DNA from: Arthrobacter sp. B6
GTDB lineage: Bacteria; Actinomycetota; Actinomycetes; Actinomycetales; Micrococcaceae
NCBI RefSeq assembly: GCF_001663775.1
Contig: NZ_KV467168.1
Coordinates: 2,780,780 to 2,844,779, forward strand
Reading direction: 5' to 3'
Length of the DNA stretch: 64,000 nucleotides
Shown: positions 35,777-46,071 of the stretch, piece after piece
Position numbering within the stretch: the stretch's first letter is position 1
Layout: every line of letters begins with the position of its first letter
Made by a program: the position numbers and the translations under genes
Notes under the pieces: model-generated
The model's input: the letters and a program-made list of their open reading frames with translations, nothing else
Told to the model about the DNA's origin: nothing
The model's database searches: none

Positions 35777-36615
35777 ACCGCCCGGTAGTCGGCGGCGGCG
35801 TACACGCCGAGGATCCGCACCTCGGTGGTGAAGAAGTCCAGCTCCTCCAGGGCGAGGCTCAGCGGCAGGTCCTCCGGATGTCCCTCCACATCGGCCATGA
35901 ACATCGTGGCGGAGAACTCGTTGCCCACCATGTAGCTCTCCAGCCGGGTCATGTTCACGGCATTGGTCGCGAAGCCGCCCAGCGCCTTGTAGAGCGCTGA
36001 CGGGACGTTACGTACGCGGAATACGAAACTGGTCATTGCCGGTCCGGGGAGTGAATCCCGGGCCGGCAGTTCCTTTTCGCGGGCCAGGATCACAAACCGG
36101 GTGGTGTTGGAGGGGTCGTCCTCCACCCGGCTGGCGAGCACCTCCAGTCCATAGAGCTCTGCCGCGAGCGGGGGAGCGAGGGACAGTTTCGTGGGGTCAT
36201 TCCATTCCCGCACTTCCCGGGCGGAACCTGCGGTGTCGCCGGCAATGACCGGGCGCAGCCCGGCGTCGCGGATGAGGCGGCGGCACTGGCCCAGGGCGTG
36301 GATGTGGCTGTGGACTTCGGTGGCTGCCTCGATGGTGCTGCCGGGGATCCCCATCAGGTCGAAGTGGATGGGGAGGAAATATTCGCCCACGATCTGCAGC
36401 CCGGAATGCGGCAGGAGCGTGTGGATGTCCGCCACGCGGCCGGCAATCGAGTTCTCGATCGGGATCATGGCAAGGTCTGCAGCGCCGCTGGCCACCTCTT
36501 CAAAGACATCTTCGAAGCTGGCGCAGGGGACGCTTTCCAGCTCGGGGAACATCTGCTTGCACGCAATATTGGAGTTGGCGCCGGGCTCACCCTGGTACGC
36601 AATCTTTTGGGCCAT
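35758..36615 (-). CDS. pheA: prephenate dehydratase
   Basis: A 285-residue enzyme. The catalytic domain has KIAYQGEPGANSNIACKQMF at the N-terminus and NTTRFVILAREKE with the catalytic TRF threonine. A C-terminal ACT domain (MTSFVFRVRNVPSALYKALG, then NMTRLESYMV) gives phenylalanine feedback. It converts prephenate to phenylpyruvate. It converges on the monooxygenase with a 19-bp tail overlap. The start follows the usual MAQKIAYQGEPG. Confidence 0.93.
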   Translation of the reverse strand: MAQKIAYQGEPGANSNIACKQMFPELESVPCASFEDVFEEVASGAADLAMIPIENSIAGRVADIHTLLPHSGLQIVGEYFLPIHFDLMGIPGSTIEAATEVHSHIHALGQCRRLIRDAGLRPVIAGDTAGSAREVREWNDPTKLSLAPPLAAELYGLEVLASRVEDDPSNTTRFVILAREKELPARDSLPGPAMTSFVFRVRNVPSALYKALGGFATNAVNMTRLESYMVGNEFSATMFMADVEGHPEDLPLSLALEELDFFTTEVRILGVYAAADYRAVQTVSG

Positions 36616-36647
36616 GGTCCGTATGGTGTCACGTGCGCGCCCGCCCG

Positions 36648-36713
36648 CCCAACTGGGTAGCAGCTGATGCTGTTTAGAGGGCTCAAAACGACATCTGCTG
36701 CGACCCAGTTGGG
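36648..36713. repeat. palindromic repeat, family B, second copy
   Basis: An imperfect inverted repeat with arms of about 30 bp. The left arm starts CCCAACTGGGTAGCAGCTGA and the right ends GCTGCGACCCAGTTGGG. It shares GGTAGCAG-TGATG and CGACATC elements with the palindrome at 18303/19663. It lies between pheA and the amylosucrase gene, 8 bp before the latter's stop codon. Confidence 0.75.
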
Positions 36714-36720
36714 GTGGAAG

Positions 36721-38631
36721 TCACGCGGGGGTGACGCGGAGCCAGAGGTACTGGTGCGGGGCCAGGGTGATGCCCTCCGCGAGGCTGAGCGGCGCATCCG
36801 TGAGAAGTTCGACGGCGGCAGCCGGGAAAGCGGAGAACGTCACCGCAGGAAGGTGCTGCTGCCCGTCGCTGAAGTTCGCGAGGACAAGGACTGTGCTGTC
36901 CTCGCCCGGGCGCTGGTAGCCGAGGACTCCCGGGGCGTTCGTGTGGAAATCGACGAGGCGTGTTCCGGCCAGCTCGGGCGTCCCGGCACGCACGGTGATC
37001 ATCTTCCGGAGGCCCGCAAAGATGGCCCCCTCGGGTGTGGAGGGGTCGTTCCGGCGGGCATACTGCTCCGCCGGATAGTGCGGCCGGTGCACCCAGCGGC
37101 TGTCCGCCTCATGGCCGTCCTCCATGGCGTACTGATAGTCGTTCAGCTGCCCCACCTCGTCGCCGAGGTACAGCAGCGGGATGCCTCCGGTACTGAACGC
37201 GACCGAGTGGGCCAGCAGGATTCGTCCCACCGCGTGATCCGGATCGTCCTCCAGGCCGCAGAGGGAGGCGGTGGTCCCGGAAATTCGGCAGTCACCGGTG
37301 CGGGGATTGTCCTGGAACGGCACGCCCTGGGCAAAGCTGCCGGGGTGCCGGTTGACGTAGAACGCGTTGAGGAACCGCCGGTGGTCATAGCCGTTGATGC
37401 CCAGCTCCGCCGCGTCCTCGTCGGCGAACGTCCAGCCGATGTCGTCGTGGCTGCGGACGTAGTTCACCCAGGACGTGCCGGCGGGGATGTTGTGCCGCCG
37501 TTCGAGCGCCTGCGACAGCAGCGAGACGTTGCGCGTGGCCAGGGATTCCCAGATGAGGGCCATCTGGAGGGGGTTGTACGAAAGCTGGCACTCGGCCGGA
37601 TCGATATAGAGCGCCACCTCGTCGGGGTGGACAATGGCCTCGGACTTGAACAGCAGGGAAGGCGCCGCGAGCCGGCATACGGCGTTGAAGGCGCGCAGCA
37701 GCAGGTGTGCCTCGGGAAGGTTCTCGCACGGCGTGCCCAGCTGTTTCCAGATGAAGGCAACGGCGTCCATCCGGAGGATGTCCACGCCCTGGTTTGCCAG
37801 GAACAGCATCTCGCCGGCCATGGCACGGAACACGGCAGGGTTGGCGTAGTTCAGGTCCCACTGGTACGTGTGGAACGTCGCCCATACCCACCGTCCGTCC
37901 GGGAGCGGAACAAAGGAGCCGGCGTGGTCGTCGGGGAAGATTTCGCGGACGGTCTGCTCGAAGGCGTCGGGCATGGTCCGGTCCGGATAGATCCAGAAGT
38001 AGTCGCTGTATTCCGGGTCGCCTTCCGCTGCCCGCCGCGCCCAGTGGTGCTCGTTGGACGTGTGGTTGAAGATGAAGTCAACAACCAGGCTGATGCCGTT
38101 CTCGCGGAGCTCGGATGCCAGCGCGCGCAACTGCTCCATGGTGCCCAGCCTGGGGTTGACCTCGCGGTAGCTGGAGACGGCATACCCGCCGTCGGAGAAG
38201 GGCTCCGGTGCAAGGAACAGCGGCATCAGGTGCAGGTAGGTCAGTCCGAGTTCCTTAAAGTACGGGATCCGGTCGCGGACGCCGTCGAGGCTGGCGGCGT
38301 AGCGGTCCACGTAGCAGACCCCGCCGAGCATCCGGTTGGACTGGAACCAGTTGCTGTCGCCCTCGCGCTCGGCGTCCAGTGCCTTCAGGCCCGCAGGCCG
38401 TTCCTGCCAGGAGCGGGCACACTGCAGGACCAGGGCGCCCAACTGGTCCTGCCAGTCCTGCCGTGTCCCGTACAGCGAATGGAACAGCCGGCACAGTGCA
38501 GGGAAGTGAGCGTCCAGCCGCCGCTCAAAATCCTGCCAGTCCGGATCCGCTGGCTGGATGCCGTCAGCGGCCCCCAAAACACTCAAAACATGCTGCCTGG
38601 CAGCCTCTTCCACGTCGACGGTTTCACGCAT
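36721..38631 (-). CDS. amylosucrase-like GH13 enzyme
   Basis: A 636-residue glycoside hydrolase family 13 protein. GVDILRMDAVAFIWK has the nucleophile aspartate, PSLLFKSEAIVHPDE the acid/base glutamate, and YVRSHDDIGW the transition-state Asp. The N-terminal helical region (DWQDFERRLDAHFPALCRLF) and SYREVNPRLGTMEQLRAL are typical of amylosucrase. It transfers glucose from sucrose to make alpha-glucan or isomers; sucrose hydrolase is the alternative. No signal peptide. Confidence 0.88.
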   Translation of the reverse strand: MRETVDVEEAARQHVLSVLGAADGIQPADPDWQDFERRLDAHFPALCRLFHSLYGTRQDWQDQLGALVLQCARSWQERPAGLKALDAEREGDSNWFQSNRMLGGVCYVDRYAASLDGVRDRIPYFKELGLTYLHLMPLFLAPEPFSDGGYAVSSYREVNPRLGTMEQLRALASELRENGISLVVDFIFNHTSNEHHWARRAAEGDPEYSDYFWIYPDRTMPDAFEQTVREIFPDDHAGSFVPLPDGRWVWATFHTYQWDLNYANPAVFRAMAGEMLFLANQGVDILRMDAVAFIWKQLGTPCENLPEAHLLLRAFNAVCRLAAPSLLFKSEAIVHPDEVALYIDPAECQLSYNPLQMALIWESLATRNVSLLSQALERRHNIPAGTSWVNYVRSHDDIGWTFADEDAAELGINGYDHRRFLNAFYVNRHPGSFAQGVPFQDNPRTGDCRISGTTASLCGLEDDPDHAVGRILLAHSVAFSTGGIPLLYLGDEVGQLNDYQYAMEDGHEADSRWVHRPHYPAEQYARRNDPSTPEGAIFAGLRKMITVRAGTPELAGTRLVDFHTNAPGVLGYQRPGEDSTVLVLANFSDGQQHLPAVTFSAFPAAAVELLTDAPLSLAEGITLAPHQYLWLRVTPA

Positions 38632-38696
38632 GGAGCCAACTTATCAGCGGCACTGCCGCCGTCGCGGATCGGCCGAAGGCGTCACCAGCGGTCCGA

Positions 38697-39416
38697 TCAG
38701 CCCAACGCCAGGCGCATGGACACCTGATACCGGTCCGAACGGTACGTCGAGATGGAGTACTCAATGGGTGTGCCCGGCTCGTCGGCCCCGGTAAAGGACC
38801 GGCGTTTGAAAAGCAGGACGGGTGACCCCGGCACAATGTCCAGCAGGGCAGCCGTTTCCTCCGACGCCGCCGCGGCCTCCACGGTTTGTTCCGCCTGCTG
38901 GACCGGGTGCCCGGAGGCCGCCAAAGCACGGTACAGCGAGCCGGTCAGGTCGGAGGAGAGCAGGTCCGGCAACAGGAGCGGCGGCAACCAGGACTCATCC
39001 ACGCTGACCGGCGCTCCGTTGGCCAGGCGGAGCCGCCGAACCTGGTAGGCCGGCTGGTCCGGAGCCAGCCCCAGGTGCTCGGCGGCGGCCGCGGGCGGGA
39101 GTGCCGTGGAGACGTTGATGACCCTGGTGCTGGGCTCAAAGCCGGCCTGGCGCATGTCCTCATTGAACGAGGCCAGGTGCAGGGTGGACCGAACCAGCCC
39201 GTGCGAGACGAACGTGCCCTTCCCTTTGATCCGGACCAGCGCGCCGTCCTGCACCAGGTCCGAGATGGCCCGGCGGACCGTGATCCGGGAGACCCCGAAC
39301 TGCTCCTCCAGCTGGCGTTCACCCAGCAGGGCATCGCCGGGCCGCAGCGTGCTGGACACCAGGTCCTGGAGCTGCCGCCGCACCCACACGTGTTTCAGTT
39401 CCCCTGCCGTATCCAT
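38697..39416 (-). CDS. GntR/HutC-type regulator, DasR/NagR-like
   Basis: A 239-residue regulator. The wHTH at residues 10-70 includes LGERQLEEQFGVSRITVRRA and ISDLVQDGALVRIKGKGTFV. A UTRA effector domain follows (RVINVSTALPPAAAAEHLGL, QVRRLRLANGAPVSVDESWL). In actinobacteria this subfamily (DasR/NagR) binds glucosamine-6-phosphate or GlcNAc-6-phosphate. Here it lies immediately downstream of PTS IIA and IIB genes, with a dre-like operator in the divergent promoter, supporting control of GlcNAc uptake. Confidence 0.88.
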   Translation of the reverse strand: MDTAGELKHVWVRRQLQDLVSSTLRPGDALLGERQLEEQFGVSRITVRRAISDLVQDGALVRIKGKGTFVSHGLVRSTLHLASFNEDMRQAGFEPSTRVINVSTALPPAAAAEHLGLAPDQPAYQVRRLRLANGAPVSVDESWLPPLLLPDLLSSDLTGSLYRALAASGHPVQQAEQTVEAAAASEETAALLDIVPGSPVLLFKRRSFTGADEPGTPIEYSISTYRSDRYQVSMRLALG

Positions 39417-39421
39417 GATTC

Positions 39422-39907
39422 CTATTTTCGGGGAAGATCGAACAGGTGCCCGCCTGCTTCCACCCGGCCGCCGGAGGCCGGAGCGTCGATGGCGTCCGCC
39501 GCGGTGTCAAGGATCACCACGGGGCTGCACATGCTGAGGTCCTTCGACCGGACCAGGGTGACGTCCACCGTGATCATCGGATCGCCCGCACGAACCTGGT
39601 CGCCCTTCTGGGCGATGACCGTGAAGCCCTCGCCCTTCAGGCCCACGGTGTCGATTCCGACGTGCACCAGGACGGCAGGCCCGGACGCATGCTGCACGAT
39701 GTACGCGTGCGGCATGACCTTGACCACCTTGCCGTCCAGCGGTGCGACGGCAGTGACCACGCCGGCGTCGTCGTCGGGAATCACGGCCGCTCCACCGCCC
39801 ACGAGCCCCTTGGCGAATACAGGGTCCGGCACTTCACTGAGCGGGATGCGCCGGCCGGGCAGGGGCGAGGCGACGCTGACGGCCTGCGCGGGTGCTTCCG
39901 TGCTCAC
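39422..39907 (-). CDS. PTS EIIA component, glucose/GlcNAc type (Crr-like)
   Basis: A 161-residue protein starting at GTG (MSTEAPAQAVSV). GPAVLVHVGIDTVGLKGEGF has the phosphorylatable histidine in VHVGIDT, and FAKGLVGGGAAVIPDDD is the paired segment with another family motif. It passes phosphate from HPr to EIIB. Its GTGA start overlaps the stop of EIIB by 4 bp. Clustered with nagE-type IIC and nagA/nagB, it is probably a GlcNAc-specific IIA. Confidence 0.9.
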   Translation of the reverse strand: MSTEAPAQAVSVASPLPGRRIPLSEVPDPVFAKGLVGGGAAVIPDDDAGVVTAVAPLDGKVVKVMPHAYIVQHASGPAVLVHVGIDTVGLKGEGFTVIAQKGDQVRAGDPMITVDVTLVRSKDLSMCSPVVILDTAADAIDAPASGGRVEAGGHLFDLPRK

Positions 39908-40134
39908 ATCAGGTCCTGGATGTCTTCGGCGAGGCTCTCGGCTTCCGGGCCCACAACCACCTGGACCACCGTGCCGGACATCATGACGCCGTGGGCGCCG
40001 GCGGCCTTGAGGGCGGCCTCGTCCACCCGGCCGGCGTCCACCACTTCGGTGCGCAGGCGGGTGATGCACCCTTCGATCTCTTCGACGTTCGATGCGCCGC
40101 CAAGGGCGGCGAGGATGATTTCTGCTTTGGACAT
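39904..40134 (-). CDS. PTS EIIB component, glucose/GlcNAc type
   Basis: A 76-residue EIIB. NVEEIEGCITRLRTEVVDAG has the phosphocysteine in GCITRLR, the classical PTS glucose IIB motif. Start ATG at 40134 (MSKAEIIL) is preferred; a longer frame reaches into the promoter. It is first in the minus-strand IIB-IIA operon, with the dre-like site between it and the divergent IIC gene. Confidence 0.92.
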   Translation of the reverse strand: MSKAEIILAALGGASNVEEIEGCITRLRTEVVDAGRVDEAALKAAGAHGVMMSGTVVQVVVGPEAESLAEDIQDLM

Positions 40135-40239
40135 GTCCACTCCCGATATTGGTAAGCGGTGAAAGGCGGCGGTTCCAGAAGCCATTTTGGAGCTTGAGGT
40201 TGACAACTGAGGCCGATGCCCTTCACAGTGATGGTTGTC

Positions 40240-40255
40240 ACTGGTTATAACCAGT
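40240..40255. promoter_or_regulatory. dre-like operator (DasR box)
   Basis: ACTGGTTATAACCAGT is a perfect 16-bp palindrome. It matches the DasR consensus ACTGGTCTAGACCAGT at every position except the four central bases. It lies in the 186-bp divergent promoter between EIIB-EIIA and EIIC-nagA-nagB, with TTGTCA (40235-40240) next to it. This points to joint control of both operons by the neighbouring GntR regulator. Confidence 0.85.
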
Positions 40256-40320
40256 TAGCTAGACTCTACTGAATCAAGCATCCCCGCACAAGCACCACCT
40301 TCTTCGAGACGAGGAACACC

Positions 40321-41574
40321 ATGACCACGGAAAATCCCGCAGCGGGCGCCGCGGCGCCGGGCAAAACCAAGGGCAGCGGCAAGGCACTGCAGAACATGCA
40401 GCGCTTCGGCCGCAGCCTCATGCTGCCCATCGCTGCACTCCCCGCCGCTGCACTCCTGCTGCGCCTTGGCCAGGACGACCTGCTGGGCAGGTTCGAATCC
40501 CTGACCACGGTCGCCCAGGTCATCGGCGCCGCCGGCGGCGCCCTGTTCGAGAACCTGCCGCTGCTCTTCGCCGTCGGCATCGCCTTCGGTTTCGCCAAGA
40601 AGGGGGACGGATCCACGGCCCTCGCCGCCGTCGTCGGTTACCTGGTCCTGACCAACGTCTTCAAGGTGATGGCGCCGCTGGTGCTGGGCGCCGCCCCGGA
40701 GGGCGGGGAGGATCCGGTCATCAACTACGGTGTGCTGGCCGGCATCGTGATGGGCCTGACGACGGCGCTGCTCTGGCAGCGCTTCCACCGCACCACCCTG
40801 CCGGACTGGCTAGGATTCTTCGCCGGCCGCCGGCTGGTTCCCATCATGACGGCCTTTGCCGCGATCTTCATCGGCGTGGTCATGGCCCTGATCTACCCGT
40901 ATTTCAATACCGGACTGACCGCCGTTGGCAACACCGTGGCGGACAACACCGTGGTGGGCAGCGGCGTCTACGGCACCCTCAACCGGCTGCTGATCCCGCT
41001 GGGACTGCATCACATCCTGAACTCCATCGTCTGGTTCATCATCGGCGACTACAACGGCGTCCACGGTGACCTGAACCGGTTCTTCGCCGGAGACCCCACC
41101 GCCGGCGTCTTTATGACCGGATTCTTCCCCATCATGATGTTCGCGCTGCCCGCTGCTGCCGTGGCCATCTGGCAGGAAGCCAAGCCGTCACAGCGCAAAA
41201 TCGTTGGCGGCGTGATGCTCTCCACCGGCCTCACCGCCTTCCTCACCGGCATCACTGAACCGCTCGAGTTCTCGTTCATGTTCGTGGCCTGGCCGCTGTA
41301 CATCGTCCACGCCTTCCTGACCGGAACGTCCATGATGCTGGTCAACTTCCTGGGCATCCACCACGGATTTGGCTTCTCGGCCGGGGCCATCGACTACGTC
41401 CTCAACTTCGGCATCGCCCAGAATCCGCTCTGGCTGATCCCCATCGGGCTGGTCTACGCCGCCATTTATTACGTGGTGTTCCGCTTCGTGATCCGCCGCT
41501 GGAACCTTCGCACCATGGGACGCGAAGACGAAGCCGACGAGAACGGCTCCATGGCCAAAGCCGATGCAAGCTGA
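40321..41574 (+). CDS. nagE: PTS GlcNAc-specific EIIC permease
   Basis: A 417-residue membrane protein of the PTS glucose/GlcNAc IIC family. Ten or so hydrophobic spans are visible. RFGRSLMLPIAALPAAALLLRLG opens the domain, and GVFMTGFFPIMMFALPAAAVAIW and FLTGITEPLEFSFMFVAWPLY hold the conserved substrate-site segment (GITEPLEF). The IIA and IIB parts are separate genes on the other strand. nagA overlaps the end by 11 bp. Confidence 0.92.
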   Translation: MTTENPAAGAAAPGKTKGSGKALQNMQRFGRSLMLPIAALPAAALLLRLGQDDLLGRFESLTTVAQVIGAAGGALFENLPLLFAVGIAFGFAKKGDGSTALAAVVGYLVLTNVFKVMAPLVLGAAPEGGEDPVINYGVLAGIVMGLTTALLWQRFHRTTLPDWLGFFAGRRLVPIMTAFAAIFIGVVMALIYPYFNTGLTAVGNTVADNTVVGSGVYGTLNRLLIPLGLHHILNSIVWFIIGDYNGVHGDLNRFFAGDPTAGVFMTGFFPIMMFALPAAAVAIWQEAKPSQRKIVGGVMLSTGLTAFLTGITEPLEFSFMFVAWPLYIVHAFLTGTSMMLVNFLGIHHGFGFSAGAIDYVLNFGIAQNPLWLIPIGLVYAAIYYVVFRFVIRRWNLRTMGREDEADENGSMAKADAS

Positions 41575-42907
41575 GATATCGCCGGCCCGGGGCAGCGGCG
41601 ACGGCGGCGGGGTGGGGCTGCGGGGCCGCCTCGTCACCGGCGTCCCCGGCGAAGGCGTGATCGACGACGGCACCGTGGTGATGGCCGGCGGGACCATCCA
41701 GTGGTGCGGCCCGACGTCGGACCTGCCGGACAGTCTGGGCGCCGACATCCGGCGGGTGCCGCTCATCCTGCCCGGCCTCGTGGACGTACACTGCCACGGT
41801 GCCGTGGGGCACACCTTCTCCACTGACGTGGAGGGGGCCCGCCGGGCCGCCGCCCATCACGCCGCCCAGGGCACGACGTCGGTCCTCGCCTCGCTCGTCT
41901 CGGCGCCGTCGCAGGTGCTGCTGGAGCAGATCGCGGTGCTGCGGGAACTGGTGGCGGACGGCACCCTGGCCGGCCTGCACCTGGAAGGGCCCTTTATTAC
42001 CAAAAGCATGTGTGGGGCACAGGACCCTGCCGCCATTATCGACGGTGACCCGGCGCTCCTGCAGCGGTGGCTTGAGGCGGGGCGCGGCACGGTGCGGTCA
42101 CTGACCCTGGCCCCCGAAACCCCCCATTTCGCGGAGCTGGTACGCCTCTGCCGGGACTTCGGGGTGGTGCCTTCGCTGGGCCACACCGACGCCACCGCGG
42201 GGCAGACCCGGGAAGTCCTGGCCGGCGTTCCTGGTGAAGGGGCCGGAGCAGCCGAATCGGCCCAATGGTCGGCCACCCACCTGTTCAACCGGATGCCGCC
42301 CCTGGGCCACCGGGCGGCCGGGCCGGTCGCCGTGCTGCTGCAGGCCGCCGAGCAGTCACCCGGGCAGGTGGTCCTGGAACTGATTGCCGACGGCGTGCAT
42401 TTGGACCCGGAAATCGTGCGCATGGTCTTCAACCTGGTGGGACCGCGCTCGATTGCCCTCATCACGGATGCGATGGCTGCGGCGGGAATGTCCGACGGCC
42501 ACTACACGCTCGGCAGCCTGGACGTGCTGGTCCGGGACCGGGTGGCACGGCTGGCACCGGCTGGAGGTAGCGGCTCCGTGGAAGGGACCGCCGGCGGCGC
42601 GGACGGGGAAGAACCCGGCGCGATCGCGGGGGCCACGAGCTTCCTGCTGGAAAATGTGCGCCGCTGCGTCGGGTGGGGAATCCCCCTCGCCGACGCCGTG
42701 GCGGCAGCTTCGTCCACTCCGGCCCGGCTGACAGGCCTCGACCGGGGCGGCTTGGACCGGCCGGACGGCACCCGGATCGGCGCCATCGCCGCGGGGTACC
42801 GGGCGGACGTCCTGGTGGCCACCGAAGAACTTGAACTCGTGCAGGCCTACCGTGCAGGCACACCACAAACGCAGGAAAGGAATGACCGTGCAGATAGTTC
42901 TGTGTGA
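41564..42907 (+). CDS. nagA: N-acetylglucosamine-6-phosphate deacetylase
   Basis: A 447-residue amidohydrolase. VDVHCHGAVGHTFSTD is the metal-binding opening; LEGPFITKSMCGAQDPA, SLGHTDATAGQT and WSATHLFNRMPPLGHR carry further metal ligands; LITDAMAAAGMSDGHY has the catalytic aspartate. It removes the acetyl group from GlcNAc-6-P. The N-terminus overlaps the IIC gene by 11 bp and its end overlaps nagB by 26 bp, so the three are one operon. Confidence 0.94.
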   Translation: MQAEISPARGSGDGGGVGLRGRLVTGVPGEGVIDDGTVVMAGGTIQWCGPTSDLPDSLGADIRRVPLILPGLVDVHCHGAVGHTFSTDVEGARRAAAHHAAQGTTSVLASLVSAPSQVLLEQIAVLRELVADGTLAGLHLEGPFITKSMCGAQDPAAIIDGDPALLQRWLEAGRGTVRSLTLAPETPHFAELVRLCRDFGVVPSLGHTDATAGQTREVLAGVPGEGAGAAESAQWSATHLFNRMPPLGHRAAGPVAVLLQAAEQSPGQVVLELIADGVHLDPEIVRMVFNLVGPRSIALITDAMAAAGMSDGHYTLGSLDVLVRDRVARLAPAGGSGSVEGTAGGADGEEPGAIAGATSFLLENVRRCVGWGIPLADAVAAASSTPARLTGLDRGGLDRPDGTRIGAIAAGYRADVLVATEELELVQAYRAGTPQTQERNDRADSSV

Positions 42908-43706
42908 GTCCGTTGATCACGTAGGGGCCCGGGCGGCCGACATTATCGAGGCCAGGGTCCGGCAGGGTCCGGCTGTCCTGGGCCTTGCCACTGGTGGCTC
43001 CCCGAGTTCCACTTACCAGGAACTGATCCGGCGGCACCGCGAGGAACAGCTCAGCTTCAGCCAGGTCACCGGCTTCACCCTGGACGAGTATGCCGGCCTG
43101 CCGAAGGAACATGGGCAGTCGTACTATTCCACCATCCGGCGCGAGTTTGTTGACCATGTGGACCTGCCGCTGGAACGGCTTTTCACCCCACAGGGGGACG
43201 CGGCTGACCTGGTCGCCGAAGCTGAACGCTACGACGCAGCGATTGCCGCCGCCGGAGGAGTGGACATCCAGATCCTGGGCATCGGGGCGAACGGCCACAT
43301 CGGCTTCAACGAGCCCACTTCGTCCCTGGCGTCGCGGACCCGGGTGAAGACCCTGGCCGGGGCCACCCGCACCGACAACGCCCGGTTCTTCCCCGACGGC
43401 GACGTCCCCCGTCTCTGCCTGACACAGGGATTGGGCACCATCCGCGAGGCGAGGCTGGCGGTGCTGGTGGCCATGGGCGAGAACAAGGCCGCAGCCGTCC
43501 AGGCGATGGTGGAGGGCCCGGTCAGCGCCAACTGCCCGGCCTCGGTGCTGCAACTCCACCGCCGGGCTGTGATCCTGCTGGACCCCGCGGCCGCGTCCGG
43601 GCTATCCATGCTCGAGTACTACCGGGAAGCCCAGGAGTTCAACGACCAGCTGGGCCAAACCCCCACCAGGCCGTGGATGCAGGATCCGCTGCTCCAGCAA
43701 AGCTGA
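42882..43706 (+). CDS. nagB: glucosamine-6-phosphate deaminase
   Basis: A 274-residue sugar isomerase-like enzyme. LGLATGGSPSSTYQELIRRH binds phosphate, FTLDEYAGLPKEHGQSY has the catalytic Asp, and ILGIGANGHIGFNEPTSSL the active-site His region. It converts glucosamine-6-P to fructose-6-P and ammonia. ATG at 42882 (MTVQIVL) has AGGAAAGG upstream and lies inside the end of nagA. Last gene of the nagE-nagA-nagB operon. Confidence 0.95.
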   Translation: MTVQIVLCESVDHVGARAADIIEARVRQGPAVLGLATGGSPSSTYQELIRRHREEQLSFSQVTGFTLDEYAGLPKEHGQSYYSTIRREFVDHVDLPLERLFTPQGDAADLVAEAERYDAAIAAAGGVDIQILGIGANGHIGFNEPTSSLASRTRVKTLAGATRTDNARFFPDGDVPRLCLTQGLGTIREARLAVLVAMGENKAAAVQAMVEGPVSANCPASVLQLHRRAVILLDPAAASGLSMLEYYREAQEFNDQLGQTPTRPWMQDPLLQQS

Positions 43707-43785
43707 GCGTGCATCCGGGGCTTGACCGCGTACACCTGCCTTCACGGCGCAGCATTGCGGACAAGCTTCGGATCTGTTTGGCGGG

Positions 43786-44496
43786 TCAGCCGTTGACCCG
43801 GCCCGGGTCCCGTACGCGGAGGCCGGCAAGTTCGCCTCGCCGATCTACGGCGACGCGGGCGGCGGTCCGCTGCCCGCGCCAAGCGAGGCTTCCGGCCAGC
43901 AGCAGCAGCAGGGCAAGGACTGCCGCGGCGGCCGCCGTGGCAGTCCAACCCCCGGGCCATTGTCCGGTGATGCCCATGAACGCCGGGACCGTGGCCGATG
44001 CCTGGCTCGTAAGGACAAGGGACCAGCCGGTGAGACGCCTGAGGCGCGCGAAGCCCAGTGCCAGCTGGAGGAAGAACAAAAGCCACAGGTAGGCCCAGCA
44101 GAGCCAGAGAACCGCCAGGAGCGGATCCTCCCCGGACCAGGCCACGGCGAGCAGGAGGCCGCACCCGCCCACCATTCCGCAGAACCAGCCAAGGCCCCGG
44201 GAGCCGAGTCCCAGCAGGAAATCCAGGCCAACATAGACGTAGGTCAGCCCGAACAGGAACATGCCGCAGGCCCCCAGCAGCACGTCCAGTTCGCCCTCGT
44301 CCACAACTCCTGGCGGAATGACGCCAGAAGCGGTGGTTGGAAGGGAGACGGCCAGATAGGCAACGCCGAGTATCAGCTGGATGCCCCCGACAACCAGGCT
44401 GAACACGGCCGTGTCCCGCCGCGGCAGCAGGTCCAGCGCCGCGAGGCCGTTGAGCAGGAGCGCGGCTCCGGAGAGAAGCAGGCAGATGTACGCCAT
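43786..44496 (-). CDS. AmiS/UreI family transporter-like membrane protein
   Basis: About 236 residues. MAYICLLLSGAALLLNGLAA opens a series of six or more hydrophobic spans. GMFLFGLTYVYVGLDFLLGL and LWLCWAYLWLLFFLQLALG match the AmiS/UreI urea/amide channel family. Homologues let urea or short amides pass. It faces away from gdhA, which suggests a nitrogen link. The ATG at 44496 is chosen over an upstream one because the first membrane span begins there. Its C-terminal tail is basic. Confidence 0.78.
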   Translation of the reverse strand: MAYICLLLSGAALLLNGLAALDLLPRRDTAVFSLVVGGIQLILGVAYLAVSLPTTASGVIPPGVVDEGELDVLLGACGMFLFGLTYVYVGLDFLLGLGSRGLGWFCGMVGGCGLLLAVAWSGEDPLLAVLWLCWAYLWLLFFLQLALGFARLRRLTGWSLVLTSQASATVPAFMGITGQWPGGWTATAAAAAVLALLLLLAGSLAWRGQRTAARVAVDRRGELAGLRVRDPGRVNG

Positions 44497-44575
44497 CAGG
44501 AAGCCTTCCCGTGGCCAGATCCCAAGCACAGTTTTCTCGGGTTGTGGAGTTTTGATGTCACATTACGGAGATTAG

Positions 44576-46036
<1,461 letters not shown>

Positions 46037-46071
46037 GGTCTACGCCAGTCGTCCGTTGTGGCGCTCGGGGC

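Noticed and set aside
36667..38727. Long open frame of 686 codons on the plus strand opposite the amylosucrase gene
   Set aside because: Antisense shadow of a complete GH13 enzyme; it also runs across the family B palindrome.
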